DNA from: Caldimonas mangrovi
Lineage (GTDB): Bacteria > Pseudomonadota > Gammaproteobacteria > Burkholderiales > Burkholderiaceae_C
NCBI RefSeq assembly: GCF_023721835.1
Contig: NZ_JAMKFE010000010.1
Location: 124,001-188,000, forward strand
Direction: 5' to 3'
Length of the DNA stretch: 64,000 nt
Position numbers and translations under genes: made by a program. Under the pieces are notes generated by a model. The model was not told the DNA's origin. It made no database searches and was given only the letters and a program-made list of their open reading frames with translations. This document shows, piece by piece, positions 40,467 through 52,155 of this stretch; within the stretch, counting starts at the first letter, position 1; every line of letters begins with the position of its first letter.

Positions 40467-41489
40467 TCAGCGGACGATGCCGTTGAGCCAGGCCTTGCGG
40501 ATTTCACGGCCGCAGCGCAGCGACTGCATGCCGGCCCCGGACTCGCCGCCTGCCTCGGCATGGCGCGCAACAACACCCCACCATTGCTTGCTGGCGTCGA
40601 TCCAGGGATAAAAGCCGAACGCACCGGCACTGCTGAAGGCGCCGTCGCCCTCAGGGGCGTCGGTCTCGACCCAGTGGCCGATGGAGTAGTGGAACAGCGC
40701 GTCCGGCGGCACCGGCGACTCGATCGCGCTGTCGCACAGAGCCGGCGTGGCGCACACCGCGTGGCTGCCGAGCAGGCTCCGGATGTGCAACTGTCCGGCG
40801 ACCACGCGTTGCAGCAAGCGGCCGTACTCGGCGGCGCTGGTTTGCACGCCGCCGGGCAGTTGCGGTTGCGTGTAGGTGAGCCGCAGCGCGCCGTTCAGCC
40901 CGGCCATGATGTGCTGCGCCAGGGCCGCGTTGTCGTCCGCCGCCAGTCCCATCAACGTCGCGTGCTTCTGCATGTGCCCGCCGCTGTAGAAGAAGTAGCC
41001 GTCGTGCTCCGGGATGTAGCTGCCGTTGCGGATCACCGGCCCGTGGTTGGACTGGCATTGCCCGACCGTCTGGCCGGGCAGGCAGATGTCGAACTCGGTG
41101 TAGCCGCTGGTGAAGTTGAGCATCGCCACGTCTTCCTCGGTGAGGTGGCCGCCGCGCTGCTCGGCGACGTAGGCGCCGTAGATCAGTTTGGAGGCGGAGG
41201 CGATCGGCATCACCGTGCGCGCGGTCGGCGCGTCGATGCCGACGCTGCCTTGCGCACGCACGCCGGACGCGTCGCCGATCGACCAGTAGAAGGGGCGGAT
41301 CGACGCGCAGGCGCCGCTGTTTCCCGCCGTGGCGCTGGCCGCTGCCTCGCGTTCGATGGCTGAGGGCGCTGCGGCGGTGCCGTCGTCGCCGCCGCCGCCG
41401 CAGGCCGACAGCGTCAGCGCGGCCGCGCACCACGCCAGCATGGCGGCGCGAAGGCGGGTCGGGTCCGGGCGGGATGTGGCGGTGTGCAT
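40467..41489 (-). CDS. Serine beta-lactamase-like lipoprotein
   Basis: A 340-residue exported protein with lipobox TLSACGGGG in a hydrophobic N-terminus. The PBP/class C-type nucleophile motif SxxK is SASK (PIASASKLIYG) and YSG replaces YxN (FFYSGGHMQK); the later KTG-type strand is not clear. It has several Cys (about six in the mature part). It resembles the beta-lactamase/D-Ala-D-Ala peptidase-like esterases, but substrate and activity are not predictable. It is divergent from the OmpR/EnvZ pair, separated by 153 bp containing a 10-bp direct repeat. Confidence 0.75.
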   Translation of the reverse strand: MHTATSRPDPTRLRAAMLAWCAAALTLSACGGGGDDGTAAAPSAIEREAAASATAGNSGACASIRPFYWSIGDASGVRAQGSVGIDAPTARTVMPIASASKLIYGAYVAEQRGGHLTEEDVAMLNFTSGYTEFDICLPGQTVGQCQSNHGPVIRNGSYIPEHDGYFFYSGGHMQKHATLMGLAADDNAALAQHIMAGLNGALRLTYTQPQLPGGVQTSAAEYGRLLQRVVAGQLHIRSLLGSHAVCATPALCDSAIESPVPPDALFHYSIGHWVETDAPEGDGAFSSAGAFGFYPWIDASKQWWGVVARHAEAGGESGAGMQSLRCGREIRKAWLNGIVR

Positions 41490-41563
41490 GGCGCGGTCCT
41501 CCTCTTGTCGTCGGTTGAAGTCGTGCGGCGACTATCGCGGGCGCTGCACGGCCTGCCAACGGT

Positions 41564-41583
41564 TTTGTCATCGTTTGTCATCG
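41564..41583. promoter_or_regulatory. 10-bp tandem direct repeat (TTTGTCATCG)2, OmpR-like site
   Basis: Two perfect adjacent copies of TTTGTCATCG in the gap between the divergent serine hydrolase gene and the OmpR/EnvZ pair, about 60 bp before the ompR ATG. Direct repeats with a 10-bp period are the usual binding format of OmpR-family dimers. Confidence 0.5.
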
Positions 41584-41642
41584 AATCGAAGGCACAGCAA
41601 CACCTTGCGAGCCCGTAACATCGCGCCAGAGCCTGGACCACG

Positions 41643-42347
41643 ATGACCGACGCCCCCCGCATCCTCATTGCCGACGACGAAGCCGAGTTGCGCGGGCTGC
41701 TGCAGCGCTACTTCACCGAGCAGGGGCTGGGGGTGCGCGTGGTGGCGGACGCGGCGGCCGCCGAACGACTGCTCGCCCGCGAGCGCTTCGACGTGCTGGT
41801 GCTCGACGTGATGATGGTGGGCGAGGACGGCCTGTCGCTGTGCCGGCGGCTGCGCGCGCAGGGCGAGACGGTGCCCATCCTGATGCTCACCGCGCGCGGC
41901 GACCCGATCGACCGCGTCGTCGGCCTGGAGATGGGAGCGGACGACTATCTGTCCAAACCGTTCAACCCCCGCGAACTGCTGGCGCGCGTGCAGGCGATGG
42001 TGCGCCGCCAACGCATGCTCGGTGCGCATGGCGGCCCGCTCGGCGACGCGCCCGTCTCCTTCGGCCGCTATACGCTGCACGCCACGCAGCGCTGGCTTGA
42101 AAAAGACGGCCAGGCGGTGCCGTTGACCACGGCCGAGTTCTGCCTGCTGCACGCGCTGGTCAGCCATGCCGGCCGGCCCCTCGGGCGCGACCGGCTGATC
42201 GAACTCACGCACGGCCGCGACCACGAGGCCACCGACCGCAGCATCGACGTGCAGGTGATGCGGCTGCGGCGGCTGATCGAGGAGGACCCGGCAGCGCCCC
42301 GGCACATCAAGACGGTCTGGGGCGTGGGCTACGTTTTCGTGCCATGA
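41643..42347 (+). CDS. ompR: OmpR-like response regulator
   Basis: A 234-residue OmpR-family regulator: receiver with acidic Asp11/Asp12, phospho-acceptor Asp55 (LVLDVMMVG) and Lys in LSKPFNPREL, and winged helix C-terminus with the OmpR-like VMRLRRLIEEDPAAPRHIKT and TVWGVGYVFVP ending. It overlaps the kinase gene by four bases (ATGA). The match to OmpR rather than PhoB is good along the C-terminus. A 10-bp direct repeat upstream may be its autoregulatory site. Confidence 0.88.
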   Translation: MTDAPRILIADDEAELRGLLQRYFTEQGLGVRVVADAAAAERLLARERFDVLVLDVMMVGEDGLSLCRRLRAQGETVPILMLTARGDPIDRVVGLEMGADDYLSKPFNPRELLARVQAMVRRQRMLGAHGGPLGDAPVSFGRYTLHATQRWLEKDGQAVPLTTAEFCLLHALVSHAGRPLGRDRLIELTHGRDHEATDRSIDVQVMRLRRLIEEDPAAPRHIKTVWGVGYVFVP

Positions 42348-43657
42348 GGCTGCTGCCGCGCTCGCTGTTCCGGCGCAACCTGCTGCTCATCGTCGGGTTG
42401 ATCCTGCTCGGCCAGATCGCCAATGCCGTGTTGTTCCGCGAGTTGGTGATGAAGCCGCGGCTGCAACTGGCCGCCGATGCGGCCGTCAGCGAGCTGCTGG
42501 GGCTGCGCGAGGCCTTGCAGGCGGTGCCCGCGGGGCTGCGCGGTGAGGTGCTGGAACGTTTCAACCGCCACACCCGCGCCGTGGACGGGCCCGACGACCC
42601 GACCCGGCTGCTGCGGCGTGCCCGCCGGCTGCTGGAGCGCGGCTTCGTCGAGCAGGTGGGGCGAAGGGTCGCACCATACGATATCGGCGTGGCGTGGCGC
42701 GACCAGGGTCGCGACGCGCTCGTGGCGCAGCTGCGGCTCGAAGGCTCGGACTATCGGATCGATGTGCCGAGCCCGATGCTGGCACGTCAGTTCTCGCGCA
42801 CGTGGCTGCTCAGCAGCGTGGCAACCGGGCTGCTGGCGGTGCTCGGTGCGTGGCTGATCCAGCGGCGCATCAACCGGCCGTTGAATGAACTCGTGGACGC
42901 CGCCGCTGCATTCGGCCAGGGCAATACGCCGCCGGCGTTGCCCGAAGACGGCCCGCCGGAGATCGCCACCGTCGCGCACGCCTTCAACCAGATGGTCGCC
43001 AGCCTCTCTCGCAACGAGCAGGAGCGCAGCCTGATGCTGGCGGGCTTGTCGCACGACCTGCGCACGCCGCTCGCCAAGATGCGGCTGGCGAGCGAAATGC
43101 TGCAGGGCCGAGGCGACGCGGAACTGCTCGCCAGCCTGGACCGCAACATCGAGGCGATGGACCGGCTGCTGACGCAATTCCTCGACTTCACCCGCCTCGG
43201 TGCGGCCGCCGGTGCGTCGCACGGGCCACTGACCGAGACCGACCTGAACGAGGTCGCACGTGAGGCTGTGTTGCTGGCCGGCGAGGGCATCTCGTTCGTG
43301 CCCGGCACCTTGTCGTCGCTGCGCCTGCAGCCTGACGCCGTGCGGCGCCTGGTACTGAATCTGGTCGTCAACGCGCAGCGCCATGGCGCACCGCCGATCG
43401 AGGTCGCGACCGGTACCCGAGGCGCCGAGACCTGGCTGGAAGTGCGTGACCGTGGCCCCGGCATTGCACCCGAAGTGGCCGAGACGTTGAAGGAGCCGTT
43501 TGCCCGCGGTGACCGTGCACGCGGCGGCGCCGACGGCGCCGGCCTCGGCCTCGCCATCGTCGAGCGGATTGCGCGCATGCACGGTGCGCGGCTCGACCTG
43601 CTGCCGCGCAGCGGCGGAGGACTCGTGGCGCGGGTGACCTGGGGCGGCCGCGCGTGA
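42344..43657 (+). CDS. envZ: EnvZ-like sensor histidine kinase
   Basis: A 437-residue kinase with two membrane helices (about 7-28 and 145-170), HAMP (about 170-225), H-box (GLSHDLRTPLAKMRLA) and a full ATPase domain: N-box NLVVNAQRHG, G1 DRGPGI and G2 GGADGAGLGLAIVERI. It is co-translated with the OmpR-like gene (ATGA). By pairing and layout it is EnvZ-like; the stimulus is not readable. The name is based on the pair and the OmpR resemblance. Confidence 0.85.
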   Translation: MRLLPRSLFRRNLLLIVGLILLGQIANAVLFRELVMKPRLQLAADAAVSELLGLREALQAVPAGLRGEVLERFNRHTRAVDGPDDPTRLLRRARRLLERGFVEQVGRRVAPYDIGVAWRDQGRDALVAQLRLEGSDYRIDVPSPMLARQFSRTWLLSSVATGLLAVLGAWLIQRRINRPLNELVDAAAAFGQGNTPPALPEDGPPEIATVAHAFNQMVASLSRNEQERSLMLAGLSHDLRTPLAKMRLASEMLQGRGDAELLASLDRNIEAMDRLLTQFLDFTRLGAAAGASHGPLTETDLNEVAREAVLLAGEGISFVPGTLSSLRLQPDAVRRLVLNLVVNAQRHGAPPIEVATGTRGAETWLEVRDRGPGIAPEVAETLKEPFARGDRARGGADGAGLGLAIVERIARMHGARLDLLPRSGGGLVARVTWGGRA

Positions 43658-43678
43658 GTCGGCCTGCCTCGCCGGGCG

Positions 43679-44404
43679 TCAGCAGCCGAGCGACACTGCC
43701 TGCACCGGCCGCCCGGTGGCCGCGTCGTGCACCACCAGCACGACGCGGCGCGCCCGCTCGCCGGGCGGCACCTGCAGCGTGAAGTGCTGGGTTGCGCCGG
43801 CGTGGGCAGAGCGCATCGGCAGTTCGCGGTAGTGCCGCACCACCGCGTCGTGATGCAGCGTAGCGCCGTCGTTCTCGCCGGCCTTCACGGTCGTGCGGTG
43901 GCCGTCCTCGGTGACGGCCCAGTAGGCGCCCAGCGCAGGCGCGCCGGCGTGGGGGCGGATCTCGGCCTCGTAGGTGCCGGCTGCAAGGCGGCGCAGGCTG
44001 GCGTCCGCCAGGGCCGCGCCAGGCCCGGGCAGGCGGGTGATGCGGTGCCAGTCCTTGCGGTCTTCGCCATCAAGCACGACCTGCGGCGTGTAGACGAAGC
44101 CCAGGCCGAGCCGGTGCTGCCATTGCCGTTGCCGTTGGGTGTAGGCGGGGCTGGCGTAGCGGTCAGGCCAGCCGAGGCGGTCCCAGTAGTCCACGTGAAA
44201 GGCCAGCGCAATGACACCTGGGCCGGACTGCCGTTGCGTCAGCCAGCGGTCGGCCGGCGGGCATGAACTGCAGCCTTCGGAGGTGTACAGCTCGACCACG
44301 GTCGGCACGGTCGGGCCCCCGTGCGCCTGGCACGTGGCCTGTGCCTGCAGCGGGCCGGCGGCGCACGCCAGGGCGGCGGCCAGGACGTGGACAGGAGTGT
44401 TCAT
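43679..44404 (-). CDS. DUF1223 thioredoxin-like exported protein
   Basis: A 241-residue protein with a signal peptide (NTPVHVLAAALACAAGPLQA) and the DUF1223 hallmark LYTSEGCSSCPPADRWL (Cys45, Cys48), a CxxC-type motif on a thioredoxin-like fold, followed by AFHVDYWDRLGWPD and YTPQVVLDG. Family members are periplasmic or secreted proteins of unknown redox role. It converges with the EnvZ-like gene. Oxidoreductase activity is suggested by the motif but has not been established for this family. Confidence 0.87.
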   Translation of the reverse strand: MNTPVHVLAAALACAAGPLQAQATCQAHGGPTVPTVVELYTSEGCSSCPPADRWLTQRQSGPGVIALAFHVDYWDRLGWPDRYASPAYTQRQRQWQHRLGLGFVYTPQVVLDGEDRKDWHRITRLPGPGAALADASLRRLAAGTYEAEIRPHAGAPALGAYWAVTEDGHRTTVKAGENDGATLHHDAVVRHYRELPMRSAHAGATQHFTLQVPPGERARRVVLVVHDAATGRPVQAVSLGC

Positions 44405-44537
44405 CGGCGACTCCGGCAGATCTGATGTGCATGGGTCGCAGAGAGCGTGACATTCCTTACACCGGGCGACGGGTCGGCCAAAAGCCCGCTGTCGCTATGG
44501 CAAACTGCGCCCCTTTCTTGGAACCACTGGGACGCGA

Positions 44538-46877
<2,340 letters not shown>

Positions 46878-46896
46878 ACGCGTATCGAGGCGCAAC

Positions 46897-46919
46897 GCAC
46901 CTGCCGCGTCGGCGGGTGC
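46897..46919 (+). terminator. Strong GC hairpin terminator of tex
   Basis: GCACCTGCCG-CGT-CGGCGGGTGC gives a 10-bp stem (one G-U) with a 3-nt loop, 20 nt after the tex stop. The following bases are only mildly T-rich (GCCTCTTA), so termination may be partial. Confidence 0.65.
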
Positions 46920-46959
46920 GCCTCTTACCATGGCCGTCTCATCGACTCAGGAGACAGCC

Positions 46960-47487
46960 ATGCATTTGACCCGTTGCATCGTCCCCGCCGCCGCGGTCGC
47001 CTTGCTGGCCGCCTGCAGCCATGGCATGCATCACGGCGGCGCCGCGGCCGTGGCCGAGCTGCAGCCCACGCGCGGCAACACGACCGCCGGCAGTGTGCGC
47101 TTCGAGCAGCACGGCCCGCATGTGATGGTGTTCGCGCGCGTGACCGGCTTGCAGCCGAACCGGGAGCACGGCTTCCACGTGCACGAGAAGGGCGATTGTT
47201 CCAGCGGCGACGGCATGAGCGCCGGCGGGCACTTCAACCCGCTCGGCAAGCCGCACGGCCACCCGGCCAAGAGCGACCATCACGCCGGCGACATGCCCAA
47301 CCTGAAGGCCGACGGCCACGGCATCGCCGAGGCGAAGTTCCATCTCGATGGCGTCACGGTCGGCTCCGGCGCCACCGACATCGTCGGCAAGGGGCTGATC
47401 GTGCATGCCAACCCCGACGACTACACCTCGCAGCCGGTGGGCAATGCGGGGGGGCGCCTCGCCTGCGCGGTGATCGTGAAACGCTGA
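46960..47487 (+). CDS. sodC: Copper/zinc superoxide dismutase, lipoprotein
   Basis: A 175-residue Cu/Zn SOD exported as a lipoprotein (lipobox LLAAC at Cys19). The metal site segment GFHVHEKGDCSSGDGMSAGG is complete at its core (HVH plus DCSS), further metal His residues follow (HFNP, HHAGDMPNL), and the C-terminus has GNAGGRLACAVI with the second Cys of the conserved disulfide and the catalytic Arg. It protects the periplasm from superoxide. ATG 46960 is set by CAGGAGACAGCC upstream. The His-rich N-terminal stretch (HGMHHGG) may bind metal. Confidence 0.93.
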   Translation: MHLTRCIVPAAAVALLAACSHGMHHGGAAAVAELQPTRGNTTAGSVRFEQHGPHVMVFARVTGLQPNREHGFHVHEKGDCSSGDGMSAGGHFNPLGKPHGHPAKSDHHAGDMPNLKADGHGIAEAKFHLDGVTVGSGATDIVGKGLIVHANPDDYTSQPVGNAGGRLACAVIVKR

Positions 47488-47590
47488 CGCCTGCCGGACT
47501 GACGCCCGTGGCCGCACGCCCGATAATCTGCGTTTTCGCACGGGCGTGCGTCGCTGACTCGACGGCGCAGGCCCTGAAGACTTCCAGGGC

Positions 47591-48697
47591 ATGCAAGCAC
47601 TACAGATCTATGCCGGGCCGCGTGCGCTCCAGCACATCCGCGAACGCGGGCTGCGCCCGCGTGACGTCCGCGCCGTCGCGGGCGCTGCCGGCGGGCCGAA
47701 AGGCCTCATCCTCAACCACCTCGATCGCCATGTGTTCGGATCCTGGCTGCCGTCGAGCGAGCACACGGTCCACCTGATCGGTGCGTCGATCGGGGGCTGG
47801 CGCATGGCCGCCGGGGCGCTGGCCGACCCGGCTGGTGCTTTCGAGCGTCTGGCCCGGGACTACATCCACGAGCGCTACGAGATCGAGCCGGGACGGCGCA
47901 CGCCGAGTGCCGAGCAGGTGAGCCGGCGTTTCGCGGCCGAATTGGCGGCTTTCTTCGACGGGCAGATCGACCGGGTGGTGGCGCACCCGCGCTACCGGCT
48001 GCACATCGTCACGTCGCGCGGCCGGCACCTGCTGTCCCGGGAAGGGCGCTGGCGCACACCGCTCGGCTACCTGGGCGCGGTGCTCAGCAACGCGGCGAGT
48101 CGCAAGGCCCTGAGCGCATGGCTCGAGCGAGTGGTGTTCTCGACGCCCGGCGAAGCGTTGCCGCTGAAGCTGAACGACCTCAGGCACCGCCTGGTGCCGC
48201 TCGATACGCGCAACTTCACGCCGGCGCTGCTGGCTTCGTGCTCGATCCCTTTCGTGCTGAAGGCGGTGCATGACATCCCCGGCGGGCCGCCCGGCGCGTA
48301 CTGGGACGGCGGCATCACCGACTACCACCTGCACTGGAACTACAGCTCGCTGCTCGGTGCCGCACAGGCGCAGGCCGACGAGTGCGGTGGCCTGGTGCTG
48401 TATCCGCACTTCCAGCAGGCGCTGGTGCCCGGATGGCTCGACAAGGCCTGGAAGGCGCGGCACCGCGCGACGCCGTATCTCGACAACGTGGTGGTGCTCG
48501 CGCCGCGTGCTGATTGGGTGCGCACGCTGCCGAACGCCAAGCTGCCCGATCGCCAGGATTTCAAGCGCTACGGTGCCGACGTCGAGGCGCGGATGCGCGA
48601 CTGGAGCCGGGCCGTGGCAGACAGCGAACGCCTGGCCGACGAATGGGCGCAGTGGCTGGCGCGCGGCACGCCGGTGGAAGCCGTCCAGCCACTCTGA
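47591..48697 (+). CDS. Patatin-like phospholipase
   Basis: A protein of 368 residues of the patatin/RssA fold. The oxyanion loop GGPKG, nucleophile elbow GASIG (Ser66) and catalytic Asp in WDGGITDYH are all intact. No signal peptide or membrane helix is seen, so a cytoplasmic lipid acyl hydrolase is expected. It is longer than RssA-type regulators (about 300), with a C-terminal extension. It is followed by a CNNM/CorC gene 48 bp away on the same strand. Confidence 0.85.
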   Translation: MQALQIYAGPRALQHIRERGLRPRDVRAVAGAAGGPKGLILNHLDRHVFGSWLPSSEHTVHLIGASIGGWRMAAGALADPAGAFERLARDYIHERYEIEPGRRTPSAEQVSRRFAAELAAFFDGQIDRVVAHPRYRLHIVTSRGRHLLSREGRWRTPLGYLGAVLSNAASRKALSAWLERVVFSTPGEALPLKLNDLRHRLVPLDTRNFTPALLASCSIPFVLKAVHDIPGGPPGAYWDGGITDYHLHWNYSSLLGAAQAQADECGGLVLYPHFQQALVPGWLDKAWKARHRATPYLDNVVVLAPRADWVRTLPNAKLPDRQDFKRYGADVEARMRDWSRAVADSERLADEWAQWLARGTPVEAVQPL

Positions 48698-48745
48698 ATA
48701 CACTAGGTCCCGACCCGCCGCCCGACAAGGCGGGTGGAGCATTGC

Positions 48746-50065
48746 ATGGGCCTCACCGCCAGCCTGTTTTTCATCGCGCTGCTGATCGGCGCCAGCGCGT
48801 TCTTTTCGATCGCCGAGATCTCGATGGCGGCGGCCCGCCGGCTGCGTCTGCGCCAGATGGCCGACGAAGGCGAGCCTCGCGCGCAACGGGTGATCGAGGT
48901 GCAGGAGCAACCGGGCAACTACTTCACCGTGGTGCAGATCGGGCTCAACGCGGTGGCCATTCTCGGCGGCATCGTCGGGGAGGGGGCGCTGACGCCCTAC
49001 ATCGTGCAGATGCTGCTGTGGACCGATATCGCCGACGGCACCGCCCAGTCGCTCGGCCTGGTGCTGTCCTTTCTGGTGATCACGTCGCTGTTCATCCTGT
49101 TTGCCGACCTGTTCCCCAAGCGGCTGGGCATGATCCAGCCCGAGCAGGTGGCGATCCGCGTGGTGCGGCCGATGCAGTGGTGGGCCGCGCTGCTGAAGCC
49201 GGTGGTGTGGGTGTTCAACAGCCTGGCCAATGCGTTGTTCACGCTGTTCGGCTTGCCGGCCAAACGCGACGACCGCATCACGCACGACGACATCCTGGCG
49301 CTGGCCGAGGCCGGGGCCCAGGCGGGCCTGCTGCTGGAGCAGGAGCAGCAGGTGATCGCCAACGTGTTCGAACTCGACGTGCGCACCGTCGAGAGCGCCA
49401 TGACCTCGCGCGAGCGCATCGTCTACTTCCTGCTCGACGACGACGAGGAGCAGATCCGCACCCGCATCGCCGCCGAGCCGCACTCGACCTACCTGGTCTG
49501 CGACGAGCACATCGACCAGGTGGTCGGCTACGTCGACGCGGCCGACCTGTTCCAGCGCGTGCTGACCAACGAGCCGATCTCGCTGCAGCCGCCGGCCTCC
49601 GAGGGGCTGCTGCAGAAGGTGCTGATCGTGCCGGACCGCATCACGCTGTCGGAGATGCTGACGCAGTTCCGTCAGGCGCACGAGGACTTCGCGGTGATCG
49701 TCAACGAGTACAGCCTGGTGGTCGGCGTCATCACGCTCAACGACGTGATGAGCACCGTGATGGGCAGCCTGGTCGGGCCGCACGACGAAGAGCAGATCGT
49801 GCGGCGTGACGACGGTTCGTGGCTGATCGACGGCGTGACGCCCATCGTCGACGTGATGCGCGCGATCGGGCTGGAGGAGCTGCCGCACACCGGCCAGTAC
49901 GACACGCTGGCCGGCTTCCTGATGGTGATGCTGCGCCGCATCCCGCGGCGCACCGACAGCGTCACCTGGGACGGCTACAAGTTCGAGGTGATGGACGTCG
50001 ACAGCTACCGCATCGACCAGGTCATGGTGACGCGGCTCGCGGCGATCGCGCCGCCGCCGGCATAG
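48746..50065 (+). CDS. CNNM/CorC (hemolysin-like) transporter-associated protein
   Basis: A 439-residue membrane protein: DUF21 (CNNM) transmembrane domain (about 1-185), two CBS domains (about 210-330) and a CorC/HlyC transporter-associated domain (about 350-435). ATG 48746 is preferred as GGAG is 7 nt upstream; GTG 48734 is alternative. Related proteins mediate Mg2+ or Co2+ transport and are often named hemolysin from an early observation. Adenine-nucleotide binding to the CBS pair is known for the family. It converges with the iron alcohol dehydrogenase. Confidence 0.88.
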   Translation: MGLTASLFFIALLIGASAFFSIAEISMAAARRLRLRQMADEGEPRAQRVIEVQEQPGNYFTVVQIGLNAVAILGGIVGEGALTPYIVQMLLWTDIADGTAQSLGLVLSFLVITSLFILFADLFPKRLGMIQPEQVAIRVVRPMQWWAALLKPVVWVFNSLANALFTLFGLPAKRDDRITHDDILALAEAGAQAGLLLEQEQQVIANVFELDVRTVESAMTSRERIVYFLLDDDEEQIRTRIAAEPHSTYLVCDEHIDQVVGYVDAADLFQRVLTNEPISLQPPASEGLLQKVLIVPDRITLSEMLTQFRQAHEDFAVIVNEYSLVVGVITLNDVMSTVMGSLVGPHDEEQIVRRDDGSWLIDGVTPIVDVMRAIGLEELPHTGQYDTLAGFLMVMLRRIPRRTDSVTWDGYKFEVMDVDSYRIDQVMVTRLAAIAPPPA

Positions 50066-50072
50066 GGCGGCC

Positions 50073-51209
50073 TCACATCGACGCTTCGAGCATCTCGCGG
50101 TAGTCCTCGGCGCCGGCCAGCCGCGGGTTGGTCTTGTGGCAGTGGTCGGCCAGCGCGCCGTCGATCACCTTGCCGAAGCATGCGCGCTCGACGCCCATCG
50201 CGGCCAGCCCGGCCGGCAGGCCGAGCCGGGCGTTCATCTCGAGGATCGCGTCCGGGATGTCGCCGGCCGAAGCCAGCCCCATCGCATGTGCCATTCGCTC
50301 GAGCCGTCGCTCGCTGCGCACCGAGTCGGCCTGCGCATTGAAGCGCACCACGGCCGGCAGGAACATCGCATTCAAGGTGCCGTGGTGCAGCCGCGGGTTC
50401 ACGCCGCCCAGGCTGTGGCTCAGGCTGTGCACACAACCCAGGCCTTTCTGGAACGCCATCGCGCCCTGCATGGACGCGCTCATCATCTGGCGGCGCGCCT
50501 CGCGGTCGGCGCCGTTCGAGCAAGCCCGGCCGATGTGTGCCCAGCCGCGCTCCAGCCCGTCGAGTGCGATGCCGTCGGCCGGCGGGTTGAAGGCGGCCGA
50601 CATGAAGGTTTCCATGCAGTGCGCGATCGCGTCCATGCCGGTGGCAGCGGTCAGGCCGGCTGGGAGTCCGAGCGTCAGCTCGGGGTCGCAGATCGCGGTC
50701 TTCGGGACCAGGTGCCACGAATGGAAGCCGAGCTTGCGGCCGTCGTCGACGATGACGATGGCGCCGCGCGCCACTTCGCTGCCGGTGCCGGCCGTCGTCG
50801 GCACCGCGATCAGCGGCGCGACGCGCTCGGTGATCTTCGGGCTGCCGCCTTCGATCGTTGCGTACGTCTTCAGCGGGCCGGGATGGGTGGCGGCGATCGC
50901 GACGCCCTTGGCGAGGTCGATGCTCGAGCCGCCACCGACCGCGACCAGGCCGTCGCAGCCTTCGCGCTGGAACACCTCGACGGCGGCACGCACGGCTGCC
51001 TCGGTCGGGTTGGACGGCGTCTGGTCGAACACCGCGCAGCTCGAGCCGGACATGGCGTCGAGGGCACGCTGCAGCACGCCTGCCGCGCGCACGCCGGCGT
51101 CGGTGACGACCAGCGGCCGGCGAATGCCTGCGCGCTCGCATTCCTGCGGCAGCAGCATGACGGCGCCGAAGTCGAACTGGATCTGGGTGACGTAGTGGAT
51201 GAGGGACAT
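50073..51209 (-). CDS. Iron-containing alcohol dehydrogenase
   Basis: A protein of 378 residues of family III. Landmarks: GGGSSIDLAKG (dinucleotide phosphate contact), VPTTAGTGSEV, the metal region MDAIAHCMETF, SLSHSLGG and LHHGTLNAM, giving the Asp/His set for Fe2+ or Zn2+. ATG 51209 is used. It oxidises alcohols or reduces aldehydes with NAD(P). Divergent from the exported hydratase-like gene with 88 bp between. Substrate unknown. Confidence 0.9.
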   Translation of the reverse strand: MSLIHYVTQIQFDFGAVMLLPQECERAGIRRPLVVTDAGVRAAGVLQRALDAMSGSSCAVFDQTPSNPTEAAVRAAVEVFQREGCDGLVAVGGGSSIDLAKGVAIAATHPGPLKTYATIEGGSPKITERVAPLIAVPTTAGTGSEVARGAIVIVDDGRKLGFHSWHLVPKTAICDPELTLGLPAGLTAATGMDAIAHCMETFMSAAFNPPADGIALDGLERGWAHIGRACSNGADREARRQMMSASMQGAMAFQKGLGCVHSLSHSLGGVNPRLHHGTLNAMFLPAVVRFNAQADSVRSERRLERMAHAMGLASAGDIPDAILEMNARLGLPAGLAAMGVERACFGKVIDGALADHCHKTNPRLAGAEDYREMLEASM

Positions 51210-51297
51210 GGCAGTGAAGTGCGGCGCGCAGCGCGCACACGGGGGCAGATGAAGACCAGTATGCTTGCCGTCCTGACGGAGACCATCGGGAGACACC

Positions 51298-52155
51298 ATG
51301 ACGCGACCGTTCTTGCGCTGCCTGGCAGCATTCACGCTGGCGGCCTCGGCCGCTGTCTCGCACGCGACATGCCCGGGCGACGTGGAGACTGCGGTGCTGG
51401 TGGCCCGCTACATGAGCCTCCAACCGGCCGACAACCCGCCGCCGATGAGCATCGGGGACGCCGAGTGCGGGCGCGACAAGATGGTCCGCTTCATGGAGCA
51501 GCAGCTGGGGCTGCGTGCCGGCTACAAGGCGGGCCTGACCAACCCTGCAGTGCAGAAGCGATTCAAGCACGACGCCCCGGTACGCGGTGTGCTGTTCTCG
51601 GCAATGCTGCTGCCCGACGGCGCGCAGTTCCCGGCGAAGTTCGGCGCACGGCCGTTGTTCGAGGCCGACCTGATGGTGCGCGTCAAGGACGAGGGTGTCC
51701 ACGACGCGAAGACGCCGGCCGAGGTGCTGCAGCACCTCGAGGCGATCATCCCGCTGATCGAGCTGCCTGATCTGATCGTGCGCGACCCGTCCCGGCTCGA
51801 CGGCCCCGGTGTCGCCTCGATCAACGTCGGTGCGCGCTGGGCCGTGATGGGTGCCGAAATCAAGCCGACGCCGGCGATGGAAGCGCAGTTGGCCCGCATG
51901 GTCGTCAAGGTCCTGGATGGGGACGGTCGCGAGCTGGACCGCGGTCAGGGCTCGGACGTGCTGGGCCACCCGCTCAACGCCGTGATCTGGCTGGCGCAGG
52001 ACGTCGCCCGCGGCGGCGGGCGGCTGAAGCGCGGCGACCTGCTGAGCCTGGGCTCGTTCTCGAAACTGATGCCGCCGAAGCCCGGCCTGTGGGTCAAGGT
52101 GGTCTACGAAGGACTGGAAGGCACGCCGGAGGTCGGCGTGAGTTTTCGCGAATGA
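51298..52155 (+). CDS. Exported 2-keto-4-pentenoate hydratase-like protein
   Basis: A protein of 285 residues with a convincing signal peptide (MTRPFLRCLAAFTLAASAAV, cleavage after SHA near residue 23) followed by the FAH/hydratase-type fold of the MhpD/DmpE group: GYKAGLTNPAVQKRF, APVRGVLFSAML, FEADLMVRV, PLIELPDLI, INVGARWAVMG. MhpD-type enzymes hydrate 2-hydroxypentadienoate in the cytoplasm, so a secreted member is unusual. The GGGAG before ATG 51298 fixes the start. The stop overlaps the following hydrolase start (ATGA). Metal-ligand residues of the family seem kept, but activity in the periplasm is unknown. Confidence 0.82.
   Translation: MTRPFLRCLAAFTLAASAAVSHATCPGDVETAVLVARYMSLQPADNPPPMSIGDAECGRDKMVRFMEQQLGLRAGYKAGLTNPAVQKRFKHDAPVRGVLFSAMLLPDGAQFPAKFGARPLFEADLMVRVKDEGVHDAKTPAEVLQHLEAIIPLIELPDLIVRDPSRLDGPGVASINVGARWAVMGAEIKPTPAMEAQLARMVVKVLDGDGRELDRGQGSDVLGHPLNAVIWLAQDVARGGGRLKRGDLLSLGSFSKLMPPKPGLWVKVVYEGLEGTPEVGVSFRE

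Noticed and set aside
47600-49888. Minus-strand open frame over patatin and CNNM genes
   Set aside because: Shadow of two well-supported genes; no domain is visible.
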